64,000 bases of DNA. It comes from Undaria pinnatifida. Its lineage: Eukaryota > Sar > Phaeophyceae > Laminariales > Alariaceae. The DNA lies in contig JABAKD010000023.1 in NCBI GenBank assembly GCA_012845835.1, forward strand, positions 27,321,972 through 27,385,971. Reading direction: 5' to 3'. Below the pieces are notes generated by a model. The model saw nothing but the letters and a program-made list of their open reading frames with translations, made no database searches and was not told where the DNA came from. Shown here piece after piece: positions 47,112 to 59,655 of this stretch (position 1 is its first letter; every line of letters begins with the position of its first letter). The position numbers and the translations under genes were made by a program.

Positions 47112-47286
47112 ATCATTTGTCGGGCTCCCAAGTTCTGCTTGAATTGTCAGTTTCATTTTTATCGATTTCTCGGACACTAGGTGTGATGTTTCCATCATGT
47201 ATCATTTGTCGGACTCCCAAGTTCTGCTCAAATTCTCAGTTTCATTTTTATCGATTTCTCAGACACTAGGCGCGATATTTCCATGA
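47112..47286 (+). repeat. 89-bp tandem duplication
   Basis: Copies at 47112-47200 and 47201-47286 both open ATCATTTGTCGG and contain TCAGTTTCATTTTTATCGAT. Several substitutions separate them. Confidence 0.85.
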
Positions 47287-48339
47287 GTTAAACCCTAAAG
47301 CCAGCCTTTTTTTCCCTGACTCGCTTCTGAGATTTCTTCATCGGTCTTGATTCTCCGACTCGCGTGCTGATTTCAGAATTACCTTTTAACCCTCGATTCG
47401 GAGACGATACAGCGGATACTGGGTTATACTTTTCGTATTTTCGAGGGTTTGTCAAGCCGGTGGCACATGGCCGACGATGGAGAGTCAGCGAACTATAACG
47501 TATAGATACACGCGCGAGGTTGCGAACCTCGTGTTTGCTCATGTCAGTGCGAACGCGCGCCCTCGGAATTTCGCGCGTATAAGATTGGCGAAGGGAGGTG
47601 GATGTACAGGCGATAATATCTTGAAGTATATCCCTTGTTTCGTGCGAAAGTGGTAACACGGTATATACTTCGAATGACGCTCCTGGCGATACTTATAATG
47701 CGCCTTGGTACGTCCCTCACACGAAAGGGCCGCATGTACTTGAGAAGGTCGAATCTTAGTCGGTCGGGGCCTGCCTCTAAAACACGTGAAATCGCGAAGA
47801 AAACAGAGTTTAGGACCAAACTTCCGATTTTCCAAGGATTTCCATTATGTAGACGTGCCTTTTCCTATGATTTGGGGAATTCTACGCTGCGGTGTGGTGC
47901 AGTACTGTTCGAAGTCGTGCGTTGCAGTGTGGTTAGGTAAGCTGCCATGAAGAAACGAATCAAATTGCATGCTTTCCAAATTGCATGCTTTTAAAAGCCT
48001 TATCTATGGCCTCTTTTCTGAAGGTGTATGTTTTGTGATGTTTGAACGGTGCTATTCGGTTCGGATTTGTCGTTTTAGGATCATGCGGTGCGGTGATTCG
48101 CGGCGCTTTGTGATATCATGAAGAATCGCTGCAGTGCGGGGTATGGGCGTCTAAATAGTAGGGTGTGGTGCTGTTTGGTAAAACTGAACAAACCGCACTG
48201 CACCGTAAACAAAAAGCACGCCCAACGCCCGTGATATGTTGCTTTTCACAGTATTTTCTTCAGGCTCGAATCTGTTTTGCAGTGTAGTTGATGATATAAA
48301 ACAGAACAACGATTTTTGCACTACCCGAACTGCTTATGA
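47287..48339. other. no recognisable gene
   Basis: Two overlapping minus frames (47659-47288 and 47835-47539) are open but resemble nothing known. From 47880 the DNA is GT-rich with GTGCGGTG words. Confidence 0.3.
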
Positions 48340-49215
48340 GCTAGCTTTCTATCGTGTATAGCTCACGCTTCCAACCTGTGCAGATGCGCTCGTACCTCTT
48401 ATAGCTCAACCTGCGGAAAACGTGATATATGCAGGTCGGTCATGATCATGTAGCTCTTTATAGCTCATCCCGTTGAAACATGTGCAGCTCATGTAGCTCC
48501 TATAGCTCCCACCCTGGATGGGGCAACATGCGCGGCGGAGCCAGCTTGTATATCTCAACGTGTCAAGGTGTGTGTGCAAATGAATTACGTCCCGAGGCTG
48601 AGGCCAACGAAACAGGTATGGCGTATGTAGCTCATATAGCTCACCCGTGAGCTGCCCTCAGAAAGAGCTAGCTCTAACTTTGGTGACACGGTCTGCCCGG
48701 GGGTTTGGTACTCCACATGTCGTCCAAGGGTTGTATGACATTTATCCAACCAAACAAATACCCACAACAACGCAGCTTGCAAAGATGAGTATCGGCCTTA
48801 AATTCGTCGAACTCATCTGATGTCGTAGAATATTTGTATAAAATACCCAGAAGCACCCTCCTTCGCTCAGCATGGGTGGTTGTCCAACAACATACGCAAA
48901 CACCCCACCCTCTGCTCCGTCGAGCAGATAATCACAGCTCACGAGCTAGCTCATATATCGTTTATAGCTCACGCGTTCAAAACGCTTGCGGAAGAGCTAT
49001 TCCTATCGATCATCCCGGGGAACACGTGCAGTTTGTTTAGCTCCGTATAGATGGCACTGGGCGAACTTGGTGTACCGGAACGCCGGTGTGAGCTGTTGTA
49101 TTCCCTGGTATTGCTCAAGCTGTGGAAACATGTGCACATGGACTGCGTCTTATAGCTCAAGCCGGGAAAACATGCGTAACTCATGTAGCTCGTGTATTTC
49201 ACCGGTGGGTTGGTT
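48340..49215 (+). repeat. AGCTCAT minisatellite, array 1 (interrupted)
   Basis: Irregular units with TATAGCTCA, CATGTGCAG and CATGTAGCTC, mainly at 48345-48530, 48600-48700 and 48920-49210, separated by other DNA. The same family forms arrays at 60968 and 62490. The block GAGCTAGCTC...GGTCTGCCCGGGG (about 48666-48700) is shared with the end of array 3 (about 62925-62960). Confidence 0.65.
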
Positions 49216-50289
49216 TGTCCGTGCTGTGGGTTTGTTGAAGCCTGGCGCTGTAACAAAGGCATAGCTGGCGATTCATTGTGTGCATACCGCTATACTCATA
49301 CGATTGGCCAAACACCACTTGCCTACAGAGCCCCCGTGAGTGTACAAGCGTTGGTCACTCACTCTGCCCATGCATGTTGCCCTACAGCTGTTAGCCCCTC
49401 TTAACTCCCAAGAGTTACCGCGATAAGGGATTATGGTGTATGAGGGACCTCACAATTCTGCGCACCGCCATTTCCCACTTTAAGGGACTTCGTCCTTTAC
49501 ATTGGACGGGATATTCAACAAGGGATCCCACGTTCTTTAAAATGTGCCATTGCGCTGCTGCCCGCTTGCAAAAATTCACACATATTTACAGAAAACGAGT
49601 TGTGTGCTCACAAATTGGCAGACTTGCCGCAACTGATCGAACTGATAAAGGACGTCGATATTTACTGGAACTCTTGGCCCGGACGCACGAGGACTCATCA
49701 TCTGGGCTACATACTTACCTGCCCGTAGGCAATGGTGGAGTAGTGAGCAACAAAAACAATGCCCCAAGAGGCTGGATGGAAGAACGAAATGATTAAGCAA
49801 TGGCGTGAGGAGCAGTGAAAATGCGCACTGTAGGTAAGTAATTATGTATGAAATACACACCAAGAACAGTTGAAACCCGGACGTAACAACCAAGTATATA
49901 CATATATTTGGGTCGTGGCACCTCAAGAACAGGTGCGATATATTTCCGCTAATCGCGTGATTCGTACGATGTATTTTTTACTTGGTTTGAACCTGCCCCT
50001 ATTTTTCAAGTAGAAACCGGCAAGGTATACCTGTTTTGGTTGTTGCCCTTGTGTTTTCAAGCCGGTCAAGAATGAAGCCGATGCACAGCAGAAACTGGGA
50101 CGGTGAAACGCATCGATGCGAGCTCGGTCGCGATCACCGGGCCCGCATCTGTGGGCAACTTCGCACGATGTCGAGAAGCACGCGTCGACGCGTAGACGAC
50201 TTTCGAAGGGAGGCGGCCGAGAACAGGTGGTCAAGAGGTGGAGAATCGAACCGCATTTGAAATAATGATTGGCAAGCTGGTCACGGACC
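49216..50289. other. no recognisable gene
   Basis: Open frames on both strands (plus 49440-49796, minus 50393-49923) lack family resemblance or splice support. Confidence 0.3.
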
Positions 50290-52765
50290 AGCAACAATAT
50301 AGAACTACATATTTTTATCTTTCTGCTGAAATTGCTCGGATGGTGCATCCCTGGCATCTCCGGCGGTTTAACTTGGACACCGCCTCCGTCCATTACTTGC
50401 GGAATTGTCCAGGTTTTCTTTGACTTCTTTCTTCATCTTTTTTTTGTAGTTGCACGAAAGTTTCATGTCATACGAGAGGTCCCAGTTTAGCTCATCTTGG
50501 CGCATCGTCATTAACTCGGCTCCGCTCTGCAGAACGCGCCGCAGTGCTAGCCCAGCAGCTTAGCGTCGTGCAGTGCCGCGCGGGACCGTTCCCTGCCGTT
50601 CCCTGCCTGTGCCTTGCCCTTGCCCGTGCCCTGCCGTGCGGTGCGGTACTGTGCGGTGCTGTGCCGTGCTGCGTGCTTTTCGCTGTACTTTCCCCACATG
50701 CCAAAAGCATAATTCAAAGTGTCACACCACCGGTACTACTGCTGTACGTACCAGGTACTATATTGTTGAATCAAGAACAAAAATGCTTTCACAGCTCAGC
50801 TCAGCCCCGTTATAGCTCAGCAGCGCAGCGCCTCGCGATGCCGTACTTGCGGAACGGTCCAGCTTTCATTTGATTTCTTCATTCACCTTTTTTTTGTAGT
50901 TGCACTAAGTCTATGTCATACCTGAGGTCCCAGCTCAGCCTCGCTTGGCGCATCATCATCAGCTCGCTCCGCTCAGCAGAGCGCACCGCAGCTCAGCGGC
51001 GCAGCGCCGTACAGTGCCGCGCGGGACCGTGCCCTGCCGTGCCCTGCCCGTGCCTTGCCGTGCGGTGCGGTGCTGTGCGGTGTTGTGCCATGCTGTGCCG
51101 TGCTGCGTCATTTTTGCTGTACTTTTCCTACATGCCCGTGCCGTGCCGTGCGGTGCGGTACTGTGCGGTGCTGTGCCGTGCTGCGTGCTTTTCGCTGTAC
51201 TTTCCCCACATGCCCAAAGCATAATTCGAAGTGTCACACCACCGGTACTACTGCTGTACGTACCAGGTACTATATTGTTGAATCAAGAAAAAAATGCTCT
51301 CACAGCTCAGCTCAGCCCAGCTATTCGTAGCTCAGCAGCGCAGCGCTGTGCGGTGCCGTGCCTTGCCCTGCGGTGTTGTGCCGTTCTGCGCTGTGCTTTC
51401 TTTCGAACATACAGCAGTACCAGGTATCATGCGATACAAGGTTCCGACCAGTATGTATGTACGTGTGTACTCGTCTTTTTTCCGCTTTCTTCATTTGATT
51501 GTCCTCTCTCGTTCCTCCTTTCTTTAAAAATAAAAACACCCGTACTGGCGATCAGAACGTGACATCGCCAACAAGCACACACAGCACAGCACAGGGCAAC
51601 CAGCTCTGCGTAAGCAGCTCTTGGCGTTATGAAATCGCTAGATTCACCAAATCATGGGCCTCTTTTTCTGCCGCTTTCACATTTAGTTGCTTTCTTCCTT
51701 GCGCGAGCGTGGCTGGAGGCGTCAGCCGTCCGCGTAGCGAAGCCCTTGTAACTACTCATTTTTTTCTTTATTCTGAAAGGGCTCGGTTGGTGCATCCCCG
51801 TCCTCTCAGGACCTCCCACTTGGACAACGGCTCGTTCCACTGCTCGCGGAACGGTCCAACTTTGCTTTGATCTCTGCCTTGGCCTGTTTTTTTAGTCGCC
51901 CAAGTTTCATCATATCAGCTCCCGGCTGATCTCAGCTTGGCTCATCATCAGCTCAGCCACGTCCGGCAGCGCACCGCAGCGCTAGCTCAGCAGTGCAACG
52001 CAGCGCTAGCTCAGCAGCGCAGCACCGTGCGCTACCTTGCCCTGCCTTGTCATGCCCTGCCGTGCGGTGCGGCACTGGATGCTGTGCGATGTTGTTCCGT
52101 TCTGTGCCGTGCTGAGTGCTCTGCTGCGTACTCTTACTCTCTCGTGCATGTAGTATCATCATACCTCCCAGCTGAGCTCAGCTTGGCGTATCAACTTAGC
52201 TTAGCTCAGCTCAGCTTAGCAGCGCACCGTGGCGCTAGCTCAGCAGAGCCCAGCGCCGTGCCCTGCCGTGCCTTGCCATGCCCTGCCGTGCCCTGCCGTG
52301 CCGTGCGGTGCGGTGCTGTGTCGTGCTGTGCCGTGCTGAATTGCTGTACTTGACCTTTCGCACATGCCAGGTATCATTCTTCCTAGGTCCAGCTTTTCCG
52401 CGATTTCTTCCGTTACCTTTTTTTGTTGTTGCACGAAGTATGATCATACCAGGTTCTAACTGAGCTCAGTTTGCCTCATCAGCTCAGCTCAGCTCAGCAT
52501 CGCACCGCAGCGCTTGCTCAGGATCGCAGCGCCGTGCGGTGTCGTGAGGGACCGTACATTGCCGTGCGGTGCGGCGCAATACTGTGCGGTGCTTTGCCGT
52601 GCTTTGCCGTGATCCGTGTTTTGCTGTACGTACTATTTCAGACATGCCAGTATCATTCGAAGTATATCATACCACGTACCGGTACTACAACACGGGGTTT
52701 AACACCAGGGTTATACATACGATATTGTTGAATGACACAAAATGCACCCCCAGCTCAGCTCATGC
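50290..52765 (+). repeat. GCCGTGC/CAGCTCAG composite tandem array
   Basis: Six or more units of the form CTCAGCTTGGCGCATCATCA, CAGCGCAGCGCCGTGC, a (CCGTGC/CCCTGC)n tract, TGCTGTACTTTCC and CACATGCC. Unit heads are near 50490, 50915, 51130, 51300, 51930, 52160 and 52460. Two longer units also carry GTACGTACCAGGTACTATAT (50744 and 51257). 51300-51760 is a full copy of the repeat at 540-1038. The (CCGTGC)n tract can pair with its CAGCAGCGCAG neighbour only weakly. No gene. Confidence 0.75.
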
Positions 52766-52789
52766 AATTCCTTAAGAGCAACGAGATGA

Positions 52790-55700
52790 AGACGTTTGAA
52801 CGATAAAGTGAAAAAGGCAGGGCCAGAATTGTCTAGACGGTGCATACAATAGGGAGGAAGATCTCTTCAGGACTTCATGGTGATGGAAAATGGAAAAAAA
52901 TAAGGAAACGGAAATACGTGTGTGCGCAGCGGATGTAGGAAGTACTGGCCACTGCCTAATATTGACAGAGTCAACAGACCAGAGTTATCAAAGATGGACG
53001 CAGTAGGAACATTTACAGATTGAGAGCAAGTAAACTAGAAATGCAATGAAAACAGCAAGAATTCCAAAAAGAGATGGCCAAGAATGCAGAGCGTTTTTCC
53101 GAGCTGTTGGAAAGCATACGGTAGGTACAACAGAAAACGATACGGAACGAGATAGTGCAGGCGACAGGGATATAGAAGGATGGGAACAATTGTTGAAGTA
53201 CACAGCAAGTAAAGTGATAGAGAAGAAGTTGATAATATGCAATAGAACAGTAAATTTGTGGGACAAGGACGTAAAAGAGGCCATAAGAGTAAGGAGAGAG
53301 CCGTACGCAAGGTATGCATCGAGCAAAACTACGGCAGGATGGGAGGAATATGCTACGGCTAGAAATAAAGTAAAAGAGATGGCAGAGAAGAAGGGGTTAT
53401 GGAGAGACGTAATTTATTAAACAAACGAAAACTTTGATGGCGGGATCAAGCAGATGTGGGTAGGGATAAAAGGGGTACTGGCCGAACAAGCAGGCCAGGC
53501 AGACACGGGAATAGCTACATTAAGAGCACAGAACGTCAAAAGGTTAGCAGCTCGAAGGGGAAGAGAGAAGTGCTTGTAGAGCATTACCGCACGCTAAGAA
53601 TGCCCACAGCCAACGAAACGTTCGACGCAGAATTCGAGAAGGAAATCAACGCGTGAGCAGAGACATAGGTGCGCCAGAAAGGGAAGACCGTGGTTCGGAT
53701 GTTTTACAGAAAGAGCTCACAAGAGAAGAAGTAAAGAAGTGTGTAGCTAAACTTAAGAATAAAGAGGCAGCAGGGGCGGATGAAAGCTGAATTCATTTAT
53801 GAAGTACGGGGGAGAAGGTATGCTTACCATGATGGTCATGCTGTATAATTGGATACGGGAAAACGGGTACGCGCGTGAGAGGTGGAGAGAAGGAGTAGCA
53901 GTAAACCTATTCAGGAACGGAGATAAGACGACCCGGGGAACTACCTGGGGATAACGCTATTAAGCGCCGTAGGCAATTCATTCCGGAAGATTTAGATTTT
54001 GAACGATAGAATGATGAAAAAATACGCGAAGGGCTGGCAGGGTTTATAGGCCAAACCGTAGTTGCGTAGACCATGTGTACACATTAGATAAGATAATTCA
54101 AGGTAGAAAAGACGCTGGGCTAACGACGTACTGTTTTTTTCTAGATGTACAGAAGACGTACGGCACAGTATGGAGGAATAGGTTGTGGAAAAGGATGTGG
54201 GGAATTGGGGTCAGAGGAAAGAGGTGGAGAATGATGGAAAAGATGACGGAAGGTGCGCTATATTTTGTGATGCTGGACGGGGAAATATCCCAGTGTGTTG
54301 ATATTTGCAAGGAGTTGCGCAGTGATGTACACTATCACCCAATCTAATAAGGGATATATTGATGACATGGTCGTAGCAGTCGAAGCAGCAAAGCAAGGAG
54401 GCATGATGTGGGAAGGTACAGTGTCGGGGTTGATGTTTGCGGATAATTTGGTGGGGATATCAGAAACACCCGAAGAATTGCCGAAACATATAGAGAATGC
54501 ACTAGAGTACACTAGGAAGTGGAGGGTGACAGCGGACGTAACAAAGTGCGCAGTAGTTGTATGTAACGAAGATAAGGTAAATCCGGTAACTTTCAAATGG
54601 ATGTGGGGAGAAGATTAACTACCGATCGTAGACCAGAATACGTACCTTGGTGTAGAGATGTCAAAGGACCGCTCATGGGATGCACACATAGCGAAAGTAA
54701 TAGAAACGGGTAAACCACAAATAGGCACGATGGATGCGATCCTAACAGACTCGCACCTTGACACTAGGATTAAAACATGTATTCTGATTATTATGATTCT
54801 ACCAAAGCGAGAGTATGCAGGATATTTCTGGAAAGGGAACTCGAAGTTCGTAAAACAACTGGAAACAATGCAGATGGCAGTAGCAAAATATATACTAGGA
54901 TGCTCAAGTACGACGAGTGATACAGTATTAAGCGCAAACCTAGGAATGTACCCACTGACAACACCTTAAGAAGTGGGAAAGTTGAAATGATAATATAAAG
55001 TAAGGAATATGCCAGAAAAGAGGTTGCCAGACATAACTGATAGGGCTGTATGGGGGAAAGTAACAAAAGGACGAGCTGGAATAAGACGGGATGACGTAGT
55101 CGAGAACATATGAGAGGCTTTCGAATGAGACAAGAATAGGTACCGTCTATAGAGACGTTTGGCGGGTACAAAACGGAAGTAAAAGAAAGGATAGAAGAAA
55201 GAGAGCGGCTAGCGCTAAGAGATAAGGTGAAAGAGGAGAAGCTCTTAGAGATATACGGGGGATTGGGGGAAGATATTGGAATGAAAACGTACTTACACAG
55301 ACCAATGGTTTAAACGAAAAAGCTGAAACTGCGATTTGATTTCGTGTAGGGGACGTGGACCTACCAGACAGAAGAAGTGGATATACTTCGAAGTACCAGT
55401 AGTCGGGTGGAGGAGGACGTGGATGCGCGTATGTACCCGTGTGGCACAACGATGGAGAGTAGGACTCACATAGTAGAAGTTGAAATATATAAGGAGGAAC
55501 GGGATGCGTTAGAGGAGGTGAGGAAATTAGACGAATCTGACATGAAAGTGCGTGGGAGACTAGAGAGAAGCGAGAATACGATCGCAATCCTAGGTCGTAG
55601 GAGGTAGATGGTGGCCAGAGACGGCGAAACAGGACGGGGATAAGATAAGCAAACGGTTTTATGCAACATATGGATAATGCTCAATGAGCGCCCAAAGGTT

Positions 55701-55797
55701 GGAGGTGTCTTTAATAGGAGTAGGAACGGTGCTCCGTATGGAAAGGGATGCGTGATCAATGGTCAAATGAATAAGGGAAGCAGCAAATGAGTACCCC
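52790..55797 (+). pseudogene. LINE lineage 1, longest copy (endonuclease end to 3' terminus)
   Basis: Begins in the tail of an endonuclease domain (VCAADVGSTGHCLI, near 52920-52960), then a linker with WDKDVKEAIRVRREPYARYA, reverse transcriptase fingers (CVAKLKNKEAAGADE), the motif A region FFLDVQKTYGTVW (the usual second Asp region altered) and the catalytic loop at 54436-54447, which reads FADN where FADD is expected. Next come KHIENALEYTRKWRVTADV, DAHIAKVIETGKPQIGTMDA, GCSSTTSDTVLSANLGMYPL and a C-terminal part with MYPCGTTMESRTHIVEVEIY. At least eight stops or frameshifts (for example near 53416, 53650, 53790, 53960, 54345, 54970). The 3' end is GCAGCAAATGAGTACCCC. Catalytic Asp loss and frame damage mean it is dead. 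Confidence 0.85.
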
Positions 55798-55837
55798 GTC
55801 CCCCCCCTCCCCCCCTCCCGCCCGGTTTAGTCACCAT

Positions 55838-56240
55838 GATGGTTATCGCGTTAGATCATATTGTGCGGGATGGTGGACCCTAACTCGGCACAAGGGGAAT
55901 GGTCGCATCCCTCAGTGTGAATATGGTAAGGCACCCGCGAGGCGGTTACATAGTAATACCCATTGCTGTCTCTGGACTGGCCACACCAGAAAGCAAAGTA
56001 ACTCATTGGCGTCGTCATCCATAAGCAAGAAAGTAAGCACAAGGTGCGGAAGTCCGTCTTACGAGCGGTCCTTGGAAGGATGCAGTTTACCCTTCTTGCG
56101 ACTCGCCGAACGCCTCACGGCGCTTCGCGCTTGGTGCAAGCAATGTCTGCCTGGTTAATGAAAACCCGACGTGCTCCTTCCCGGCATAGTAGGGATGCGA
56201 TTCCATGGTCATACGACTTTTGCCATGCACAAATTAGGTA
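55838..56240 (+). mobile_element. poly-C-ended short dispersed repeat, copy 3
   Basis: Starts at CACCATGATGGTTATCGCGT, directly after the C-rich 3' end of the LINE, and ends GCACAAATTAGGTACGCCCC. It lacks the first 150 bp or so (the GGTTGGCACC part) present in copies 1, 2 and 5. Confidence 0.6.
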
Positions 56241-56261
56241 CGCCCCCCCCCCTCCCCGCCG

Positions 56262-56490
56262 GCAAGAGAGTAGGCACAAAGTGCCGAAGTCCGCCTTACG
56301 TGCGGTTTATGGAAGGATGCAGTTCACCCTTCATGCGACTCGCCGAGCACCTCACGGCGCTTCGCGCTTGGTGCAGGCAATGTGTGCCTAGTTGGTGAAA
56401 ACCTGACGCTCTCCGTCCCGGCATAGTAGGGGGATGCGAGGGTCCATGGTCATACGCATACTACTACAGCCTTGCACAAACTGTGTACAC
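56262..56490 (+). mobile_element. poly-C-ended short dispersed repeat, copy 4 (3' half only)
   Basis: Matches the last 220 bp of the repeat, from AGTAGGCACAAAGTGCCGAA to GCACAAACTGTGTACACCCC. 5' truncation with a fixed 3' end is the usual LINE-driven pattern. Confidence 0.6.
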
Positions 56491-56499
56491 CCCACCCCC

Positions 56500-57540
56500 C
56501 TAAGCTCAACTCAACCGAGCAACCCAGCTAGATATTGCTCACAGCACCGCAGCGCTCTGCGGTGCCGGTGCTGTTCCTTGCTCTGGGCTGCGGTGCTGTT
56601 TCGTCTTTCACTGCTTTCCGTCGAACATACAGCAGTACCAGGTATTATGCAAAGTACCAGTTACCGGTATGTACGTGTTGTATATTCGTCTTAAAATTTT
56701 TTTTTGTTGATTGTCTTTTCTCGGTTCCCATCCCCCCCCCCCCACCCCCCACCGTTTAAACAGTTGGCCTCGGTTGGCGCCGACGCTGTAAATCATTATA
56801 TATTGGGGTTGGCGTTGGTTGGCAAAGACCCTGTAAAACATGACAATCAGTGCGTGAGCTAGACAACCAGGTTACCGTCTTATTTTTTTCGGGGGCCGGT
56901 TACCATGATGGTTATCGAGTTACAGTAGTCTTATTTTGGGGGGGGGGACGGTTACCATGATGGTTATCGAGTTACAGTAGTGTATTGTGCGGGTTGGAGA
57001 ACCCTAACTCCGCACAAAGGGAATGATCGTATCACGTCGTGTGGATATGTAAGGCACCCGCGAGGCAGTTACATAGTAAAACGCATTGCTGTCTTTGGAA
57101 TGGCCACACCAGAAAACAAGGTAACTCATTGACGTCATCCATAAGCAAGAAAGTAGGCACAAGGTGCGGAAGTCCGTCTTACGGGCGGTTTTCGGAAGGA
57201 TGCAGTTCACCCGTCATCCGACGTGCTCCGTCCCGGCATAGTGGGGATGCGAGGGTCTATGGCCATACGACTTCGGCCATGCACAAACTGAGAACCCCCC
57301 CTCCCCTCGCCCGCTTATTTTACCCGTACTGCCCATCAGAACGTGACATCGCCAACAAGCACACATCACACCACAGCACAGTTAGCTCTGCACAAGCAGC
57401 TCTTGGCACTTTATTTTTTTTGCCAGTCGCGCCAACTTACGAGCCTCTTATTTCTGCCCCCGTCACATGGTTTAGTTGCATTCTTCCTTGCGCGAGCGTA
57501 GCGGGCGGCGTTAGCCGCCCGCGGAGCGGAGCCCTTTTAA
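56500..57540 (+). repeat. GCCGTGC-rich dispersed repeat, copy 3, split by an insertion
   Basis: Left part 56500-56728 (to CTCGGTTCCC) and right part from about 57318 (TTTTACCCGTACTG) to 57540, ending in the GC-rich dyad. The intact copy at 51300-51760 reads straight across this junction, so the 590 bp between are an insertion, namely copy 5 of the poly-C-ended repeat with C-rich edges. Confidence 0.7.
56729..57317 (+). mobile_element. poly-C-ended short dispersed repeat, copy 5, nested insertion
   Basis: C-rich start (56729-56756), then GCCTCGGTTGGCGCCGACGC, a partly duplicated GGTTACCATGATGGTTATCG block (56895 and 56950), CCTAACTCCGCACAAAGG and the end GCACAAACTGAGAACCCCCC. It interrupts the GCCGTGC-rich repeat, which proves that this family moves. 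Confidence 0.65.
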
Positions 57541-58835
57541 CAAATACCAGGTGCTTCGAAGTATAACCAGCAGGCGCACAGAGTCCGGCCGTCGGCGTTC
57601 CAGCAGCCAAAGTCGAGCGAAAGAGGAACCCTCTACGTGGCAGCCACAGCCAGGGGCGAAGCCTATCACAGCAGGGGCAGGCAAGTCAAGACTTGGCTCA
57701 AGAATGTTCTACCCAAGATTCTCACCAGAAAGCAAGGTTGAGAGATCCTTTCGGCGGGAAGCGCGAGCTTGAGGCCACTTACGCTGGAGGACGCAGGGCT
57801 GAGGTCGGACTGCGAGACCCGAAAAGAGAGCGGGCGAGGAAGCTGGGGCCGGCCCCGATATCGGGGTCCCGCTGATCCCGGTGTCCGAGCAAAATGTCCA
57901 CTTCCGCGCGAGGCGACGAGAGTAGCTCGATTGATTTTTTATGCATTACAAGGGCTCCTCATTCGCCAGGACCCATGGTTCGGGTAGGAATATGCGCTTG
58001 TGTGATCGTTTTGTCTCTCTTTTGAGATACCAAGTGCTGCCCAAGAAAAACGTTTTAGAGTTGCCGCGGAATACAGGTTTCTATGCGTGAGCGAAAACAA
58101 CATGTTAGGAAGGATGGAACGGACTAGGTATCCACTGCTGCTACGCCCTACAAGGGAAGTACCATGCGCAGTATGCTTGCAATTCAACAAATTTCCGTAT
58201 GACATGACTCAGTAATTTCGTGCATGAGAATGGTACGAAGTATTTCGATAGCTAGAAGAAGCCATCTCAACAGCAAATAACACAAAAAATACTTATATTC
58301 CTTCTATATCAGCACTTCATCCGGTACTTTAGCCCTCTAGTTTTGCATTCGGCAAAATAAAAATAGACGACGGTACTCGTCACTCTCGTCAGAAACGGCA
58401 CGCATGTGACAGACGGTAAAGCAATGCCCCCGACTAATAATGTTCATCCTCATATAGCACACAGTAATAGGTGATAGAAATTATTCCTCACACCGGGAAC
58501 TACCATCGACGTTTCCCACCCCGCAACTATGCTCTAGTAGCACCCATCCTCATACAGCAGTAACAGATGATGAAAAATATCGGTAAGTACCAAGTACATG
58601 GATGTGAGTTTATTGCTGAAAATATATGTCATTCATCGGTACGATGCTTACATGGCCTTTGGTCAAAAGGTTAGGGTGATAGACTTCCAATTTGAAGACG
58701 TGACTTCGAGTCCTGCGGACATCGTTGTTTGTTTGTTTGCTTGTTGTGCTTTTAGCCATACTTTCTTCTCCACCGCTGTTTTGATGTTAATATAATACCA
58801 GGTACATAACTATTAATAGTCGTACTCCCGAAGTA
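57541..58835. other. no recognisable gene
   Basis: Open frames at 57551-57987 on the plus strand overlap one another and are rich in Arg/Gly; no family. From 58000 the DNA is AT-rich. Contains a TACCAGGTA site at 58796. Confidence 0.35.
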
Positions 58836-59655
58836 TACTAGAACCCGCCAGTATAGCGTAGAACACAAAAAAATTCATGCTTTATGTGCTATAAAACAAA
58901 ATCACAGACCTCCCAGAAGCACAAAAAACAATGATGCACACGGAGTGAGAACCGCACCGCGGAGCGTTGAAAAAAAAATATCGCGGAGCGGATATTCGCA
59001 TCCACAAATCGCACGGGTTCATGCGGAGCGGATATCCGCCCTTGAATGTCACGGAGCGGAGCGGAGTATTTAGCGGATGTCCCCTGTGGGAAAAGTCACG
59101 AATTGTCACGGAGCGGATATCCGCCGTTGCAAATTTCACGCAGCGGTGCGGTTTGATCGAACCGCTCCGTAAGAACACTCTCAGCGGATATATTTTCACT
59201 CCGTCCACATCCCCCGAAAAATCTCACCCGCGTATTATATATCACACGTATCACCAAACCCCGACCAAGCAATCCACCCACCAACCATCCTCCGTGTGTG
59301 TGGTATAGCAGTGTAGCAGAATGTACAGTAGGAAACAGATGTCTTGGCCCTTCCTCAAAATTCGCCAGCTAATGGCTCTTCCTCAAACTTCGCCAACTAT
59401 AGTATGCCACAACCCGCCAGTATAGCGGAGAACAAAAATACAATTAACGCTGTATGTAATAAAAAACAAAATAACAGGACCACCTCCCTTAGTCACGAAA
59501 AAACTCACCCACGTATTATATCACACGTACCACCAACCCCCGACCAAGCCATCATCCATCAACCATCCATGTATGTTGTATAGAAGTGTAGCAGAACGTA
59601 CATAAGGAAACAGATGTGTAGGCTCTTCCTCAAACTTCGCCAGCTATAGCGGGTC
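58836..59655 (+). repeat. two diverged tandem copies of an ACCAACC-type repeat, the first interrupted
   Basis: AACCCGCCAGTATAGCG... occurs at about 58848 and 59410, and CTCACCC.CGTATTATAT..CACACGTA at about 59222 and 59505. The second copy is continuous (59400-59580); the first has extra DNA at about 58937-59205 between the same two blocks. Confidence 0.6.
58937..59206. mobile_element. MITE-like insertion with GCGGAGCGGATATCCGC repeats
   Basis: Left edge CACGGAGTGAGAA and right edge TTTTCACTCCGTCCA are inverted (about 9-12 bp). Inside, GCGGAGCGGATATCCGC-like palindromic words occur about five times (58982, 59020, 59051, 59111, 59180). Its absence from the sister copy at 59400 supports a discrete insertion of about 270 bp. 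No clear target duplication. Confidence 0.5.

Noticed and set aside
50500..52700. Frames of Ala/Cys/Arg repeats in the GCCGTGC array, one of 205 codons
   Set aside because: Open in several frames on both strands because the repeat lacks stop codons; no family resemblance.
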